A stretch of DNA of 63,707 nt from Slackia isoflavoniconvertens (GTDB lineage Bacteria > Actinomycetota > Coriobacteriia > Coriobacteriales > Eggerthellaceae). This document shows positions 50,690 to 60,494 of the stretch, in pieces. The stretch covers positions 1 to 63,707 of the forward strand of contig NZ_QIBZ01000014.1 of assembly GCF_003725955.1 (NCBI RefSeq), written 5' to 3'. Numbering within the stretch: position 1 is the first letter of the stretch; the number at the start of each line of letters is the position of its first letter. Under the pieces are notes generated by a model that was not told where the DNA came from, searched no databases, and worked only from the letters and a program-made list of their open reading frames with translations. A program made the position numbers and the translations under genes.

Positions 50690-51841
50690 GTGGAAGACAA
50701 AACAATGCCAGTCGTTTCCCTTCTGGTTCCTATATGCAACGTTGAACGCTATTTGCGCGAGTGCCTCGATTCTGCAGCTGCGCAAACGCTGCGTGACATC
50801 GAGGTCATTTGCATCAATGATGGGTCGACTGATAGCTCGCTCGATATCATTAACGAATACGTTGCGCGTGATAGTCGTTTTCGCGTTATCGACAAGCCCA
50901 ACAGTGGTTACGGCGACTCTATGAACCAGGGTATCGCGGCGGCCCGGGGAACCTACATTGGCATTCTCGAATCGGACGATTTCATGTTTTCCGACGCGCT
51001 CGAAAAGCTTGTTGCTAAGGCTCGGCAAACCAATGCCCAGGTCGTCAAAGGCGACTTCTTCCTGTATTGGTCGACTCCTGTACAGCGCAAAGAGCTTTTC
51101 AGCATTATCGACAAGCCGATGCTCGGAGATGCGTATTGCCCCATCGATCGTCCGGGCATCTTCTATAAGAAGCCGTCTATTTGGTCGGCGATTTATCGTC
51201 GCGATTTCCTTAACGAGAACGACGTTCGTTTTCTTCCCACTCCTGGCGCGTCGTACCAAGATGCGGGCTTCAACTTTAAGGTATGGGCTTGTGCGCAGCG
51301 TGCCGCCTTTATCGACGATCCTGTTTTGTGTTACCGCCAAGACAACGAAAAATCGTCTGTTAACTCGCCGAACAAGGTTTTCTGCGTGTGCGACGAATAC
51401 GAGGAAATGCAACGCTTCCTTGACAATCGCCCCCAGCTGAAAAGCAAATTGCAGGGCGTGCTTATGCGCATGAAGGTCGATAGCTATCGATGGAATGACG
51501 AACGTCTGGTCGATAGTCTGCGTGCAGAATTCTGGGCGCGCGCGTCGGAAGAGCTGAAGCAGGATTGGGATGCCGGTCGTGTTGACCTGTCGCTTTTCGA
51601 CCCACGCGGCGAAACCGACCTGCGGCTCATGATTGAGTCGCCGACGGCATATATCGAGAAACGAGAGGATTTTCGCAAGCCCGGAAAGCTCAACACGTTC
51701 AAGCACTATTTCAAGATTGGCGGTCTGCCACTCGTGTGGCGTGTGCTGCAATATCAGCGTACCTATGGCCACAACGAACATCCCGATGATTGTGCGGTGG
51801 TGGCCTCTAAACCGAAATCGAATGAAGTGGGGGAGCGTTAA
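50690..51841 (+). CDS. Family 2 glycosyltransferase
   Basis: A predicted 383-residue GT-A enzyme. MPVVSLLVPICNVERYLREC opens the nucleotide-binding fold, followed by CINDGSTDSSLDII and the ESDDF acidic motif (DxD equivalent) near residue 95. The GTG at 50690 is chosen because GGAGG lies 5 nt before it; an internal ATG five codons later is possible but lacks a site. The sugar and acceptor are unknown. It abuts the next glycosyltransferase gene. Confidence 0.85.
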   Translation: MEDKTMPVVSLLVPICNVERYLRECLDSAAAQTLRDIEVICINDGSTDSSLDIINEYVARDSRFRVIDKPNSGYGDSMNQGIAAARGTYIGILESDDFMFSDALEKLVAKARQTNAQVVKGDFFLYWSTPVQRKELFSIIDKPMLGDAYCPIDRPGIFYKKPSIWSAIYRRDFLNENDVRFLPTPGASYQDAGFNFKVWACAQRAAFIDDPVLCYRQDNEKSSVNSPNKVFCVCDEYEEMQRFLDNRPQLKSKLQGVLMRMKVDSYRWNDERLVDSLRAEFWARASEELKQDWDAGRVDLSLFDPRGETDLRLMIESPTAYIEKREDFRKPGKLNTFKHYFKIGGLPLVWRVLQYQRTYGHNEHPDDCAVVASKPKSNEVGER

Positions 51842-52903
51842 ATGCCGACGCCTCGAATTTCGGTTATTGTGCCGATTTACAAAGTCGAAGACTGCCTGGC
51901 ATGGTGCCTGGATTCCCTCGTTGCTCAAGATGTGCCCGATTTCGAGGCGATTCTTGTAAACGATGGTTCTCCCGATGGCTCGCGCGAGATTGCTGAGCGC
52001 TATGCGCTTTGCGACGATCGTTTTAAACTAGTCGATAAGGAAAACGGTGGGCTTTCAAGCGCGCGTAACGCTGGCATTCGTGCCGCCTCGGCTCCAGTTG
52101 TTGCATTCCTCGATTCCGACGATCGTTTTACGCCCGATGCCTGTCGTGTGATTTGTGAAACTTTCGACCAAACTGGGGCCGATATCGTGACCTTTGGTGC
52201 GAATGCTTATCCGCCCGAGGCAAGCTATCCGTGGCTTGAACATGTATTGAGCCCTCGCGATGCGCAGTATGAAGGCTATAGCCCCGACATTCTGTTCAAA
52301 GAAGCGTCTCGTCCTTTTGCATGGCGCACAGCCTGCTCGCGCAGCTTTTTGCAGGAAAGTGCTATTTGCTTCGAGGAGTCTGTTAAATACGGCGAAGACC
52401 AGGTGTTCGACTTCGCGATTTACCCTCGCGCGAAAAAAACGGTCTTTATCTCGAATAAACTGTACGACTATCGTGTGGCGCGATCCGGGTCTCTTATGGA
52501 CACTATGCGGCAGAGCGACGAGGCGCGTCTGCTCGAGCATGTGAAAATCTACGCAGCTATCGTGCGCGACTGGCGCCGCGACGGCCTTGTTGAAAAATAT
52601 CCCAACGACCTGGCATTTTTTCTTTGTGAATTCGCGCTTTATGATGCGCTCCGTTTGTTGAAGGGAAATGCGATTTCCGTTTTTTCGGCAGCAGGAAAAA
52701 TGCTGAAGGAAGAAGGCTGCGTATTCTTGGTATCGAGTGACGGATTGAAGCCCTCGGTGCGCTCTATGCTCGAATGCGCACTCGAAGAAACGGTGCCGAA
52801 GGCAGCTGCAACAAGGGCGAAGCTCATGGGCGATTTCGATGCGCTTCGATACGGAAGGCGTGGCGCGTTGCGCCGCGTCGTTGCCAATATGCTGGGCAGG
52901 TAA
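51842..52903 (+). CDS. Family 2 glycosyltransferase
   Basis: A 353-residue GT-A enzyme with ISVIVPIYKVEDCLAWCLDS, LVNDGSPDGSREI, GGLSSARNAGI and FLDSDDRF motifs in the first 110 residues, and a C-terminal region of unknown specificity. It starts directly after the stop codon of the previous gene with GGGGGAGCG upstream, so the two are translationally close. Confidence 0.88.
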   Translation: MPTPRISVIVPIYKVEDCLAWCLDSLVAQDVPDFEAILVNDGSPDGSREIAERYALCDDRFKLVDKENGGLSSARNAGIRAASAPVVAFLDSDDRFTPDACRVICETFDQTGADIVTFGANAYPPEASYPWLEHVLSPRDAQYEGYSPDILFKEASRPFAWRTACSRSFLQESAICFEESVKYGEDQVFDFAIYPRAKKTVFISNKLYDYRVARSGSLMDTMRQSDEARLLEHVKIYAAIVRDWRRDGLVEKYPNDLAFFLCEFALYDALRLLKGNAISVFSAAGKMLKEEGCVFLVSSDGLKPSVRSMLECALEETVPKAAATRAKLMGDFDALRYGRRGALRRVVANMLGR

Positions 52904-52909
52904 CAACTA

Positions 52910-55375
52910 ATGAAGATGAAGAAAATCGTTTCGTGTCGAAGCCAAGGCAGGCTCTTTTACCTGTTTGAGTGCGTTGGGTCTCACGAGCTGGATTTTGGCA
53001 AGATTTCTATTGATTCGAAGTGCGACGGGCGTACGATTCCTTGTGGCATTTACCCAGCCGATTGCGCCGCACTGCAAAAATCAGCCGTGAAACTCGAAGG
53101 GTCCGCTGCTGTCGTCGTTCTTCCTTTCCTTGATGGAAAAAGCCAGAAGGTCGAAGTGCGCTACGAGAACAAAGCGGTCGCGTCGTTCTGCTCGAATTCG
53201 AATGGGGAAAAGTGGGCATCGCGTCTTAACTACCGCTTGAAGCCAGCATTGTGCAATGCGATTCGCGATGTCCAGGTCTCGCATATTCAAAATCGATATC
53301 AGCCATCTTTTACGCGATACCTTTCGGCAGATGAAGGCGCTGTTTGGCGTATCGAGACTACGTGGCGTGGCAGCGCGGATTCGCTTCCGGAAATTGCCGT
53401 TTTCGACAATGCGATGCAGCCTCTCGACGCCGAGGTATACACCTTCGAGCTCCAACCTTGCGTTGAATTGCATAATGGCACGCTCGCGAACAAGCTGTTC
53501 TCGAGCGTGAAACTCCCAAGCGACATTCGCGACTTCGTGGTTGTCGCAGGCAATCAAAATGGCGAGATTGCTCAGGGCTTTTGCTCCATGGACGGCAGGC
53601 TGTATAACGATATGCATTACCAAAGCTGGTTGCGCATGAAAGATGCGCGCGCCGACGACGATGCGTATCGCACGTGGTTTGATGTCCATCGCGCGAAACC
53701 GGGCGATATCGTCTGTCAGCGCAACGAGGCTGGGACATTCGGGTATCAGCCCCTTATGAGCATTGTTGTGCCATGCTATAAAACCGACAAAACGTATTTG
53801 CAAGAACTCATCGACTCGGTTGAGGCGCAAAGCTATGGGAATTGGGAGCTTCTTCTGGTTGATGCTTCGCCCGAATGCGGCGCGGTTGCCAATGCGTGTG
53901 TTGAAGCGCGCGATTCGAGAATCGTGCGTATCCCGCTTAAAGAAAACGGCGGCATTGTCGTTAATACAAACGAGGGCATTGCGGCCGCAAAAGGCGACTA
54001 TATTGCTTTTCTTGATCATGACGATCTTCTTGAGCCCGATGCGCTGTTCAGGTATGCGCGGGCCCTTAACGATGCGTCGCAGCAAGAACGCCCCCAGGTA
54101 TTGTTCTGCGATGAAGACATGTTTGAGAAAACGGGCGCATGGTCGCAGCCTGTGTTTAAAACCGACTTGAATGTCGACTTGTTATACAGCCACAACTGCG
54201 TGACGCATTTCCTTATGGTAGAAGCGGAGTTTCTTTCGAAGATCGGCGTTTCGCCAGAAGACGTCGCCGGCGCCCAAGATTATGACCTCGTGCTTCGCGC
54301 TTTGGCCGCGGGTGCACGCTTTGAGCATGTGCCGCATATGCTGTATCACTGGCGCATTCACGAAGGCTCCACCGCCGATGGGTCGGCCGAAAGCAAGCCC
54401 TATGCCCTAGAGGCGGGCCGTTTGGCGCTGCAGCGCCATTTCGCCTCGCGTGGCATAGCGGGCGAGGTTGAGGAAACGACGACGCCATTTGTGTATCGAA
54501 TGCGCTACGAGCTGCCGACCCCCGCGCCGCTGGTGAGCATCGTCATTCCGACCAAAGACCATATTGAAACGCTCGACGCATGCATAACCTCTATTGCGGA
54601 AAAATCGACGTATTCCAATTACGAGATTGTGCTCGTAGAAAACAACAGCACTAAACAGGGGACCTTCGACTACTACGCGGGCGTTCCGCATCGAATCGAG
54701 GAGCTTTCGAAGGGTAGGGGAACTGCGCGTGTCGTAACGTGGCCGGGCGAGTTCAACTATCCCAAGATTGTAAATTTTGGCGCGAGCCGGGCAAAGGGCG
54801 AATACCTGCTCTTGCTCAACAACGATACCGAGGTAATCTCGCCCGATTTTATCGAAGAAATGATGGGCTATTTGCAGCGTGAAGACGTTGGTGTGGTGGG
54901 CGCAAAGCTGTATTACGCCGATGGACTTACTCAGCATGCGGGCATACTGGTTGGCGTTCGCGGGGCAATCGCCCATGCAAACCAGGATTTTCCAAGCAAT
55001 AGGGAAGGCTACTTGGGCCGTGCCGTGCGTCCAGGCAATTTTTCGGCGGTGACGGGCGCGTGCCAAATGGTTCGTCGCGAGCTGTTCGAGCAACTTGGCG
55101 GCTATGATGAACAATTTGCCGTGGGGTTCAATGATGCCGATTTCTGTCTAAGAGCATGGGAAGCAGGCTTCAAAACTGTGTTTTCGCCTTATGCCGAGCT
55201 CTACCATTACGAATTCACCTCGCGCGGCAGGGAAGAAGCGGACCAGAAGAAGTTGTCGCGCTGGAAGCGCGAACAAGCATTGTTTATGCAGCGATGGCCG
55301 AGATTCTTCTTGTCTGGCGATCCGTTTTTCGGCGGCAATCTTGATATAAACAACGACTACTTCGATTTGCCTTAG
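52910..55375 (+). CDS. Large glycosyltransferase with two GT2 domains
   Basis: The 821-residue protein has an N-terminal region of about 275 residues without a recognised fold. A GT2 domain follows (LMSIVVPCYKTDKTYLQEL, then FLDHDDLLEPDA, residues 280-400), then a second GT2 domain (LVSIVIPTKDHIETLDAC, then LLNNDTEVISPDF, then GFNDADFCLRAWEAGF, residues 540-780). This two-domain layout is typical of polymerising rhamnan or O-antigen-type transferases. It starts 6 nt after the preceding gene. Confidence 0.88.
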   Translation: MKMKKIVSCRSQGRLFYLFECVGSHELDFGKISIDSKCDGRTIPCGIYPADCAALQKSAVKLEGSAAVVVLPFLDGKSQKVEVRYENKAVASFCSNSNGEKWASRLNYRLKPALCNAIRDVQVSHIQNRYQPSFTRYLSADEGAVWRIETTWRGSADSLPEIAVFDNAMQPLDAEVYTFELQPCVELHNGTLANKLFSSVKLPSDIRDFVVVAGNQNGEIAQGFCSMDGRLYNDMHYQSWLRMKDARADDDAYRTWFDVHRAKPGDIVCQRNEAGTFGYQPLMSIVVPCYKTDKTYLQELIDSVEAQSYGNWELLLVDASPECGAVANACVEARDSRIVRIPLKENGGIVVNTNEGIAAAKGDYIAFLDHDDLLEPDALFRYARALNDASQQERPQVLFCDEDMFEKTGAWSQPVFKTDLNVDLLYSHNCVTHFLMVEAEFLSKIGVSPEDVAGAQDYDLVLRALAAGARFEHVPHMLYHWRIHEGSTADGSAESKPYALEAGRLALQRHFASRGIAGEVEETTTPFVYRMRYELPTPAPLVSIVIPTKDHIETLDACITSIAEKSTYSNYEIVLVENNSTKQGTFDYYAGVPHRIEELSKGRGTARVVTWPGEFNYPKIVNFGASRAKGEYLLLLNNDTEVISPDFIEEMMGYLQREDVGVVGAKLYYADGLTQHAGILVGVRGAIAHANQDFPSNREGYLGRAVRPGNFSAVTGACQMVRRELFEQLGGYDEQFAVGFNDADFCLRAWEAGFKTVFSPYAELYHYEFTSRGREEADQKKLSRWKREQALFMQRWPRFFLSGDPFFGGNLDINNDYFDLP

Positions 55376-55410
55376 CGTGAGACGTCGTGAGGCTCTTCGC
55401 GCATATGGTT

Positions 55411-55463
55411 ACCATAAAAGGCCTGTAGCTCGCATCGGTCGTGGGCGATAGGCCTTTTATGGT
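55411..55463 (+). terminator. Stem-loop after the first glycosyltransferase set
   Basis: ACCATAAAAGGCCT (55411-55424) and AGGCCTTTTATGGT (55450-55463) are exact inverse copies with a 25-nt loop. It separates the GT2 genes from the ABC exporter genes. Confidence 0.65.
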
Positions 55464-55483
55464 TGATGCGCCTAATGCCTTGT

Positions 55484-55504
55484 CGTTATGGCTTGCATGT
55501 TAGA
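55484..55504 (+). promoter_or_regulatory. Putative promoter of the exporter operon
   Basis: An extended -10-like ATG-T-TAGAAT lies near 55497-55506 with a weak TTGTCG-like -35 region upstream. It precedes the permease gene by about 65 bp. Confidence 0.35.
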
Positions 55505-55570
55505 ATTAAAGTTTGAATTGGCCTGCGAGCTAGCGCGCAGGCGGAAACGAACGAAAGGGAAAGCATAGCA

Positions 55571-56347
55571 ATGCCTTTCAATAAAGAGAATTTCAACCGC
55601 GATTGGTTCATTTTGCGATCGCTGGTTTCAAAGGATTTTAAACTGAAGTACCGTCGCAGTGCGTTGGGCGTGCTGTGGAGCGTGCTGAACCCACTGCTTA
55701 TGATGGTGGTGCTTACGGCGGTGTTCTCGACGGTGTTCCGCTTTAATATCGAGAACTTCCCGCTGTACCTTATCTTGGGACAAACGTTGTTCACGTTTAT
55801 GTCCGATGCGACGTCAAGCGCCATGGGGTCCATTATCGATTCGGCTCCACTCATCAAAAAGATTCGCATTAACAAGGTACTTTTTCCCTTGGAAAAGGTT
55901 TGCTTTGCCCTGGTGAATTTCGTGGTGTCGCTTATTGCGGTTGCGGCGGTAATGCTGTTTTTCCGTATTGCGCCTACGGTGAATATTTTGTTGCTGCCAT
56001 TCTTGCTGGCAATGTTGTTCATGTTCAGCCTGGGCATTGGCCTTTTGCTTTCGGCTCTTTCGGTATTCTTCCGCGATGTTATGCACCTGTGGAGCGTTCT
56101 GCTTACGGCATGGACGTATGCGACGCCGCTGTTCTACCCGGTGGATATTTTGCCCGATTGGGCAGTGCCCATTATGAACGCGAATCCTATGTACTACTAC
56201 GTTTCGTATTTCCGCGAAATTGCGCTGTACGGCAATACGCCGTCGCTCGAACAGACGCTTGTGTGCCTGCTGTGCGGTGTAGGCGCCCTGATTGTTGGCC
56301 TGCTTGTGTTCAAGAAGCAGGAAAAGAAATTCATCCTTTACGTGTAA
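55571..56347 (+). CDS. Polysaccharide ABC exporter permease (Wzm/TagG type)
   Basis: The 258-residue ABC-2 permease has six hydrophobic segments and the family opening LRSLVSKDFKLKYRRSALGVLWSVLNPLLM. The C-terminal part VDILPDWAVPIMNANPMYYYVSYFREI is typical of glycan exporters (Wzm, TagG). It forms the membrane half of the exporter with the ATPase gene 10 nt downstream. GAAAGGGAAAGC precedes the ATG. A teichoic-acid role is possible but no tag genes are present. Confidence 0.9.
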   Translation: MPFNKENFNRDWFILRSLVSKDFKLKYRRSALGVLWSVLNPLLMMVVLTAVFSTVFRFNIENFPLYLILGQTLFTFMSDATSSAMGSIIDSAPLIKKIRINKVLFPLEKVCFALVNFVVSLIAVAAVMLFFRIAPTVNILLLPFLLAMLFMFSLGIGLLLSALSVFFRDVMHLWSVLLTAWTYATPLFYPVDILPDWAVPIMNANPMYYYVSYFREIALYGNTPSLEQTLVCLLCGVGALIVGLLVFKKQEKKFILYV

Positions 56348-56357
56348 GGCGGTTGGC

Positions 56358-58190
56358 ATGCCAGAAGTCGTAAACACCTCGGCGTTGACGGTCGAAGACG
56401 AAACTGCCGAAATTGAAGATAACCGCCCCGTTATGATTGACGTGGACCATGTGTCCATGTCGTTCAACATGGCGAGTGAACAGCTGAATAACTTGAAGGA
56501 ATACGCCATCGCCATTGCTCGCGGCAAGCTGTTTTTTGAAGAATTTAAAGCGCTCGATGACGTGTCGTTTAAGGTGCGCAAGGGCGATGTGTTCGGCATT
56601 ATGGGCACAAATGGATCGGGCAAATCAACTATCCTGAAGATTATTGCGGGCGTGCTTGAGCCCACTAAGGGCAAATGCACGGTGAATGGCAACATTGCAC
56701 CGCTCATTGAGTTGGGCGCGGGCTTCGATATGGATCTTTCGGCGCGCGAGAACATCTACCTTAATGGCGCGTTGCTCGGTTACTCTAAGCAGTTCATCGA
56801 CGAGCATTTTCAAGAAATCGTTGAGTTTGCCGAAGTCGAGAAGTTTCTTGATATGCCACTGAAGAACTATTCTTCGGGCATGGTTGCTCGCATCGCATTC
56901 GCCATTGCGACGGTTATTGTTCCTGAGATTTTGGTTGTCGACGAGGTTCTTTCCGTCGGCGACTTCATGTTCCAAAAGAAATGCGAAGACCGTATTACCC
57001 AGCTTATTGAAGAATACGGCGTGACAGTGCTCATCGTGTCGCACAGCAACGACCAAATTGCGCGACTTTGCAATAAAGCGATATGGATTGAAAAAGGACA
57101 TACCCGTTTAATCGGTCCGGCGGAATTAGTCGCATCCATATATGGAGGATTGGGAGGTAGAACGGGTACTGGGCAATCCGAATCTATTGTTTTTGAAGCG
57201 CTAGAGAAGATGATTTGCGGCAAGGGGGGGGTTGACGATAGGTCTGTTGTACTCGGAACCGAAAGCTCTGAAGGTACATGTGCCAAAGTTGTCCTGGCGT
57301 CGTTGGGTGGACAGTCGAATATCGAAAGCCTTGCGTTGGCTACTGATAGAACGCATGTTAATGCTATTGTGGCTACCGGATTCGCAGGTGCAAAAAAAAT
57401 CCCCGTCGTTGCTTCGGGTGGGTCCGATTCGCTATCTGATTCGGCTTATAGAATCATATTGGATTATAAACCTCGAAAGATATTTCTCTTCGATTGCGGT
57501 AGTTCCCAAGATGGCTTAATAACGGAGTTGGAATCTTTATATTGGAAACCGGAGGTTATTAGCTTCGGCAAGTTGCTCTCTGTGAGGGATTTCTCTCTAG
57601 AAGTTTATTCTTATGGATTAAGACAGGGCATCTGGGGGAAAGAGATAGCGTTTATCGGCCTAGAGGAAAATACTCTATCAATTGCGCTGCTTCCGCTTCT
57701 GTTTAGGTTGGGAATTCCTGTTTTTGTTTCGGCCGAGAATGAGAGTTGCGTCGAGGCTGCGAAAAACATCAAGGCGCTCGAATCGTCGCCCCGTTGCTTT
57801 ATTGTTGGTGAAACGGTTCTCGAAGAATATAAGTGTGAGTTCCAGGAGGAGCTTTTAGGTGTAGACGTTATTTATTTTGGCGGCGATCAAAATAGGGCGC
57901 TTGTGGATATTGCCTCATATGCGTTTGATATTGAAGATGGAGAATGTGATGTATGCATCGCCACAAGCAATATTGTGCAGTGGCCCGAGCTGATATCCTG
58001 CGGATGCATGAGTCGGATCAAAATATGCCCTTTGCTTCTTATCGATCAGACATCTCTCGACAGTGAGGCATCTTTCCTGTCGTTGCTGGATAAGTATAGA
58101 GGTCGGGTGTCGAAGGTGTATTTTATCAATGGGAAGACGGGTCTAGATGATGGTACCCGTGGATTGTTTTCGAACTATTTGTTCAGCTAG
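56358..58190 (+). CDS. Polysaccharide ABC exporter ATPase (Wzt type) with cell wall-binding-repeat-like C-terminal domain
   Basis: The first 300 residues are a Wzt/TagH-type ATPase: Walker A GTNGSGKSTILKI, signature YSSGMVARIAFAIA, Walker B ILVVDEVLSVGD, and the switch VSHS. Residues about 330-610 do not resemble the usual Wzt carbohydrate-binding sandwich. They look like cell wall-binding repeat 2 units: IPVVASGGSDSLSDSAYRII, KIFLFDCGSSQDGLITELE, IALLPLLFRLGIPVFVSAEN, RCFIVGETVLEEYK. The base composition drops sharply at about 57100, near the domain junction. The ATG at 56358 is the first after the permease gene. Confidence 0.82.
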   Translation: MPEVVNTSALTVEDETAEIEDNRPVMIDVDHVSMSFNMASEQLNNLKEYAIAIARGKLFFEEFKALDDVSFKVRKGDVFGIMGTNGSGKSTILKIIAGVLEPTKGKCTVNGNIAPLIELGAGFDMDLSARENIYLNGALLGYSKQFIDEHFQEIVEFAEVEKFLDMPLKNYSSGMVARIAFAIATVIVPEILVVDEVLSVGDFMFQKKCEDRITQLIEEYGVTVLIVSHSNDQIARLCNKAIWIEKGHTRLIGPAELVASIYGGLGGRTGTGQSESIVFEALEKMICGKGGVDDRSVVLGTESSEGTCAKVVLASLGGQSNIESLALATDRTHVNAIVATGFAGAKKIPVVASGGSDSLSDSAYRIILDYKPRKIFLFDCGSSQDGLITELESLYWKPEVISFGKLLSVRDFSLEVYSYGLRQGIWGKEIAFIGLEENTLSIALLPLLFRLGIPVFVSAENESCVEAAKNIKALESSPRCFIVGETVLEEYKCEFQEELLGVDVIYFGGDQNRALVDIASYAFDIEDGECDVCIATSNIVQWPELISCGCMSRIKICPLLLIDQTSLDSEASFLSLLDKYRGRVSKVYFINGKTGLDDGTRGLFSNYLFS

Positions 58191-58193
58191 AGA

Positions 58194-60494
58194 ATGATTG
58201 AAGGTCTTAAAATCATGGGACGTTTCTCCGCTCTTAAAGAGAACGCAGCTTATGTTTATAAAGAGGAGGGCTTGGCGGTTTTTGCTGAAAGGATGGCTTT
58301 TCATATTAAGAGACGCCTTCAGAGGCCTGCCAATGCGATTCCTTTCGAAGATTACGCGACAGACGTTTTGTATATCAATGGGTGTGCGTATAGTGTGCCT
58401 CAGCCAATTCGCTATAGAGTTGATCACCAAGTTGAGCAATTGCGTGCCCATGGTATCTCTGCTCGTAGAATAGACGCTTGGAATCTCAATAAAGATTGCG
58501 TTCGTACCGCAAGGGTCTTTATTATATTTCGCTGTCCCTATAGCGATGCTATAGGAGACTTTATTCAGCTTGCTAAATCGCTTAATAAAGTTGTCTTATT
58601 TGATATCGATGATTTGGTGATTGATCGTTTCTATACGGATCAAATTCCGTTTCTTGATACGTTGTCCCCAGAGGATCGGAAGGGATACGACGATGGTGTT
58701 GATGCTATGCAGAAAACAATGATGCTCTGCGACGGCGTTGTCACTACTACTGATGCTTTGGCGAATGAGCTTCTCAAGTACCACAAAAATGTCTGTATCA
58801 ATCGTAATGTTGCATCCGATGAAATGGTGTATTTTTCCGAACGTGCGATACAGGAGCGAGACTTATTCCCTCTTCAATCCAGGGACGAAGTAAATCGTAA
58901 AGATCTTAAACGCTGGAAAAACGCGAAACAACGCAGTGAATCTCGCGATAAGACTCAAGTGCATATTGGGTATTTTAGTGGGAGCATTACTCATAACGAC
59001 GACTTTGAGGCAATCGTCTCGCCTATAAAGCGGATTTTTGAATCATATCCCAATGTTCGTCTACATGTTGTTGGCGAACTGACGGTCCCAGACGGTCTCA
59101 AGGGATATGAGGACCGAATTGTTGCTGTTCCGTTTATGCCATGGCGCCGTCTACCTAAACTGATTTCCGAAATGGACATTAATATTGCTCCATTGGTTGA
59201 TTCGATATTCAATAGGGCCAAATCGGAGAATAAGTGGCTCGAGGCGTCTTTGGTCAAAGTTCCTACCATTGCAAGTAACGTTGGTGCTTTCCGTGATGCT
59301 ATCAAATCGGGTGAGGACGGATTTCTGTGCGATTCTGAAGATGATTGGTTTAATGCGCTTTCTCTTTTGATTGAGAATGAACCTCTGCGAAAACAAGTCG
59401 GACATGCCGCATACGAAGTGTGCATTAATTCCAAGACAACACTGAGCTCCGGATTTCGATTTGCGCAATACATTCGCAGCCAATTTCGAGAAAATATAGC
59501 GTTTGCTATGCCGTCGCTTGATATCAGCGGGGGCAATCTTGTTACATTTAAACATGCAATCATCATGAAGAAACATGGTTATGATATAACCATAATCGAT
59601 GGTTATGGTGAGGACAGGTGGTATTCTTCCGAGGGCGAAGAAATTCCTGTTCTCAATCGAAACGTCCTTCCTGAAAATATCGATGGCTGTCCGATAGATA
59701 TGTCTTTCGATAAGGCGGTGGGAACGTTTTGGGAGACTCAGCAGTTTATCGAACGCTATAGGAAAATTGATAAGCGCTTCTATCTTGTCCAAGGTCAGGA
59801 ACAAGGTTTTTATCAGCCATGCGATGAAAACCGAATCAAAATCGGTGGAACTTATTCATGCAAGAATGTTACGGTGCTAACGATATCCAAATGGTGCGAT
59901 GCTTGGCTTAGGGGTAGGTTTGGTGTAGAAGCGCGTCTTGCTCGCAATGGTCTCAACCTTGATTCGTTCCATGTGTGCGGTAGAGACTATTCTGGCAAAA
60001 TTCGGGTGCTTATCGAGGGCGATTCTTCAGTAGCTCATAAGAACGTTGATGAGAGCTTTAAAATTGCGAATAGATTAAATCGCGAAAAATTCGAAGTATG
60101 GTACCTTTCCTATAAAGGGGAGCCGAAAGACTTCTATCGATACGATAAATATCTTCATGCCGTTCCCCATGAGGAGGTTGGCGCCATATATGAACAGTGC
60201 CATATCCTTTTAAAAACGAGCATCCTTGAAAGTTTCTCTTATCCACCTCTTGAAATGATGGCAACAGGCGGAATCCCCGTTGTGTTGGAGAATCCTGGAA
60301 ATAGGGAATACCTTGTTGATGGGGAAAATTGCTTGCTGTTCTCCGAAGGTGAAGATGATAAGGCTGTTGACTGTATAAATCGCATCGTGAATGATGAAGC
60401 TCTAAGAAACCGTCTAATTCAAGGAGCTTTGAATACGGCTAAGAGTCGTGATTGGGCTATGCTGGAAGACGAGATTGCTCGTTTGTATGAATGA
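58194..60494 (+). CDS. Large GT-B glycosyltransferase (two tandem GT4-like domains)
   Basis: A 766-residue protein with two glycosyltransferase halves. The first (about 50-430) has a Rossmann-type segment VVLFDIDDLVIDRFYT, then HIGYFSGSITHNDDFEAIV and NKWLEASLVKVPTIASNVGAFRD (a GT4-like donor site). The second (about 440-766) has IRVLIEGDSSVAHKNVDES and ILLKTSILESFSYPPLEMMATGG with the typical Ex7E. It starts 3 nt after the ATPase stop. Its low GC content resembles the genes on both sides. Confidence 0.85.
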   Translation: MIEGLKIMGRFSALKENAAYVYKEEGLAVFAERMAFHIKRRLQRPANAIPFEDYATDVLYINGCAYSVPQPIRYRVDHQVEQLRAHGISARRIDAWNLNKDCVRTARVFIIFRCPYSDAIGDFIQLAKSLNKVVLFDIDDLVIDRFYTDQIPFLDTLSPEDRKGYDDGVDAMQKTMMLCDGVVTTTDALANELLKYHKNVCINRNVASDEMVYFSERAIQERDLFPLQSRDEVNRKDLKRWKNAKQRSESRDKTQVHIGYFSGSITHNDDFEAIVSPIKRIFESYPNVRLHVVGELTVPDGLKGYEDRIVAVPFMPWRRLPKLISEMDINIAPLVDSIFNRAKSENKWLEASLVKVPTIASNVGAFRDAIKSGEDGFLCDSEDDWFNALSLLIENEPLRKQVGHAAYEVCINSKTTLSSGFRFAQYIRSQFRENIAFAMPSLDISGGNLVTFKHAIIMKKHGYDITIIDGYGEDRWYSSEGEEIPVLNRNVLPENIDGCPIDMSFDKAVGTFWETQQFIERYRKIDKRFYLVQGQEQGFYQPCDENRIKIGGTYSCKNVTVLTISKWCDAWLRGRFGVEARLARNGLNLDSFHVCGRDYSGKIRVLIEGDSSVAHKNVDESFKIANRLNREKFEVWYLSYKGEPKDFYRYDKYLHAVPHEEVGAIYEQCHILLKTSILESFSYPPLEMMATGGIPVVLENPGNREYLVDGENCLLFSEGEDDKAVDCINRIVNDEALRNRLIQGALNTAKSRDWAMLEDEIARLYE

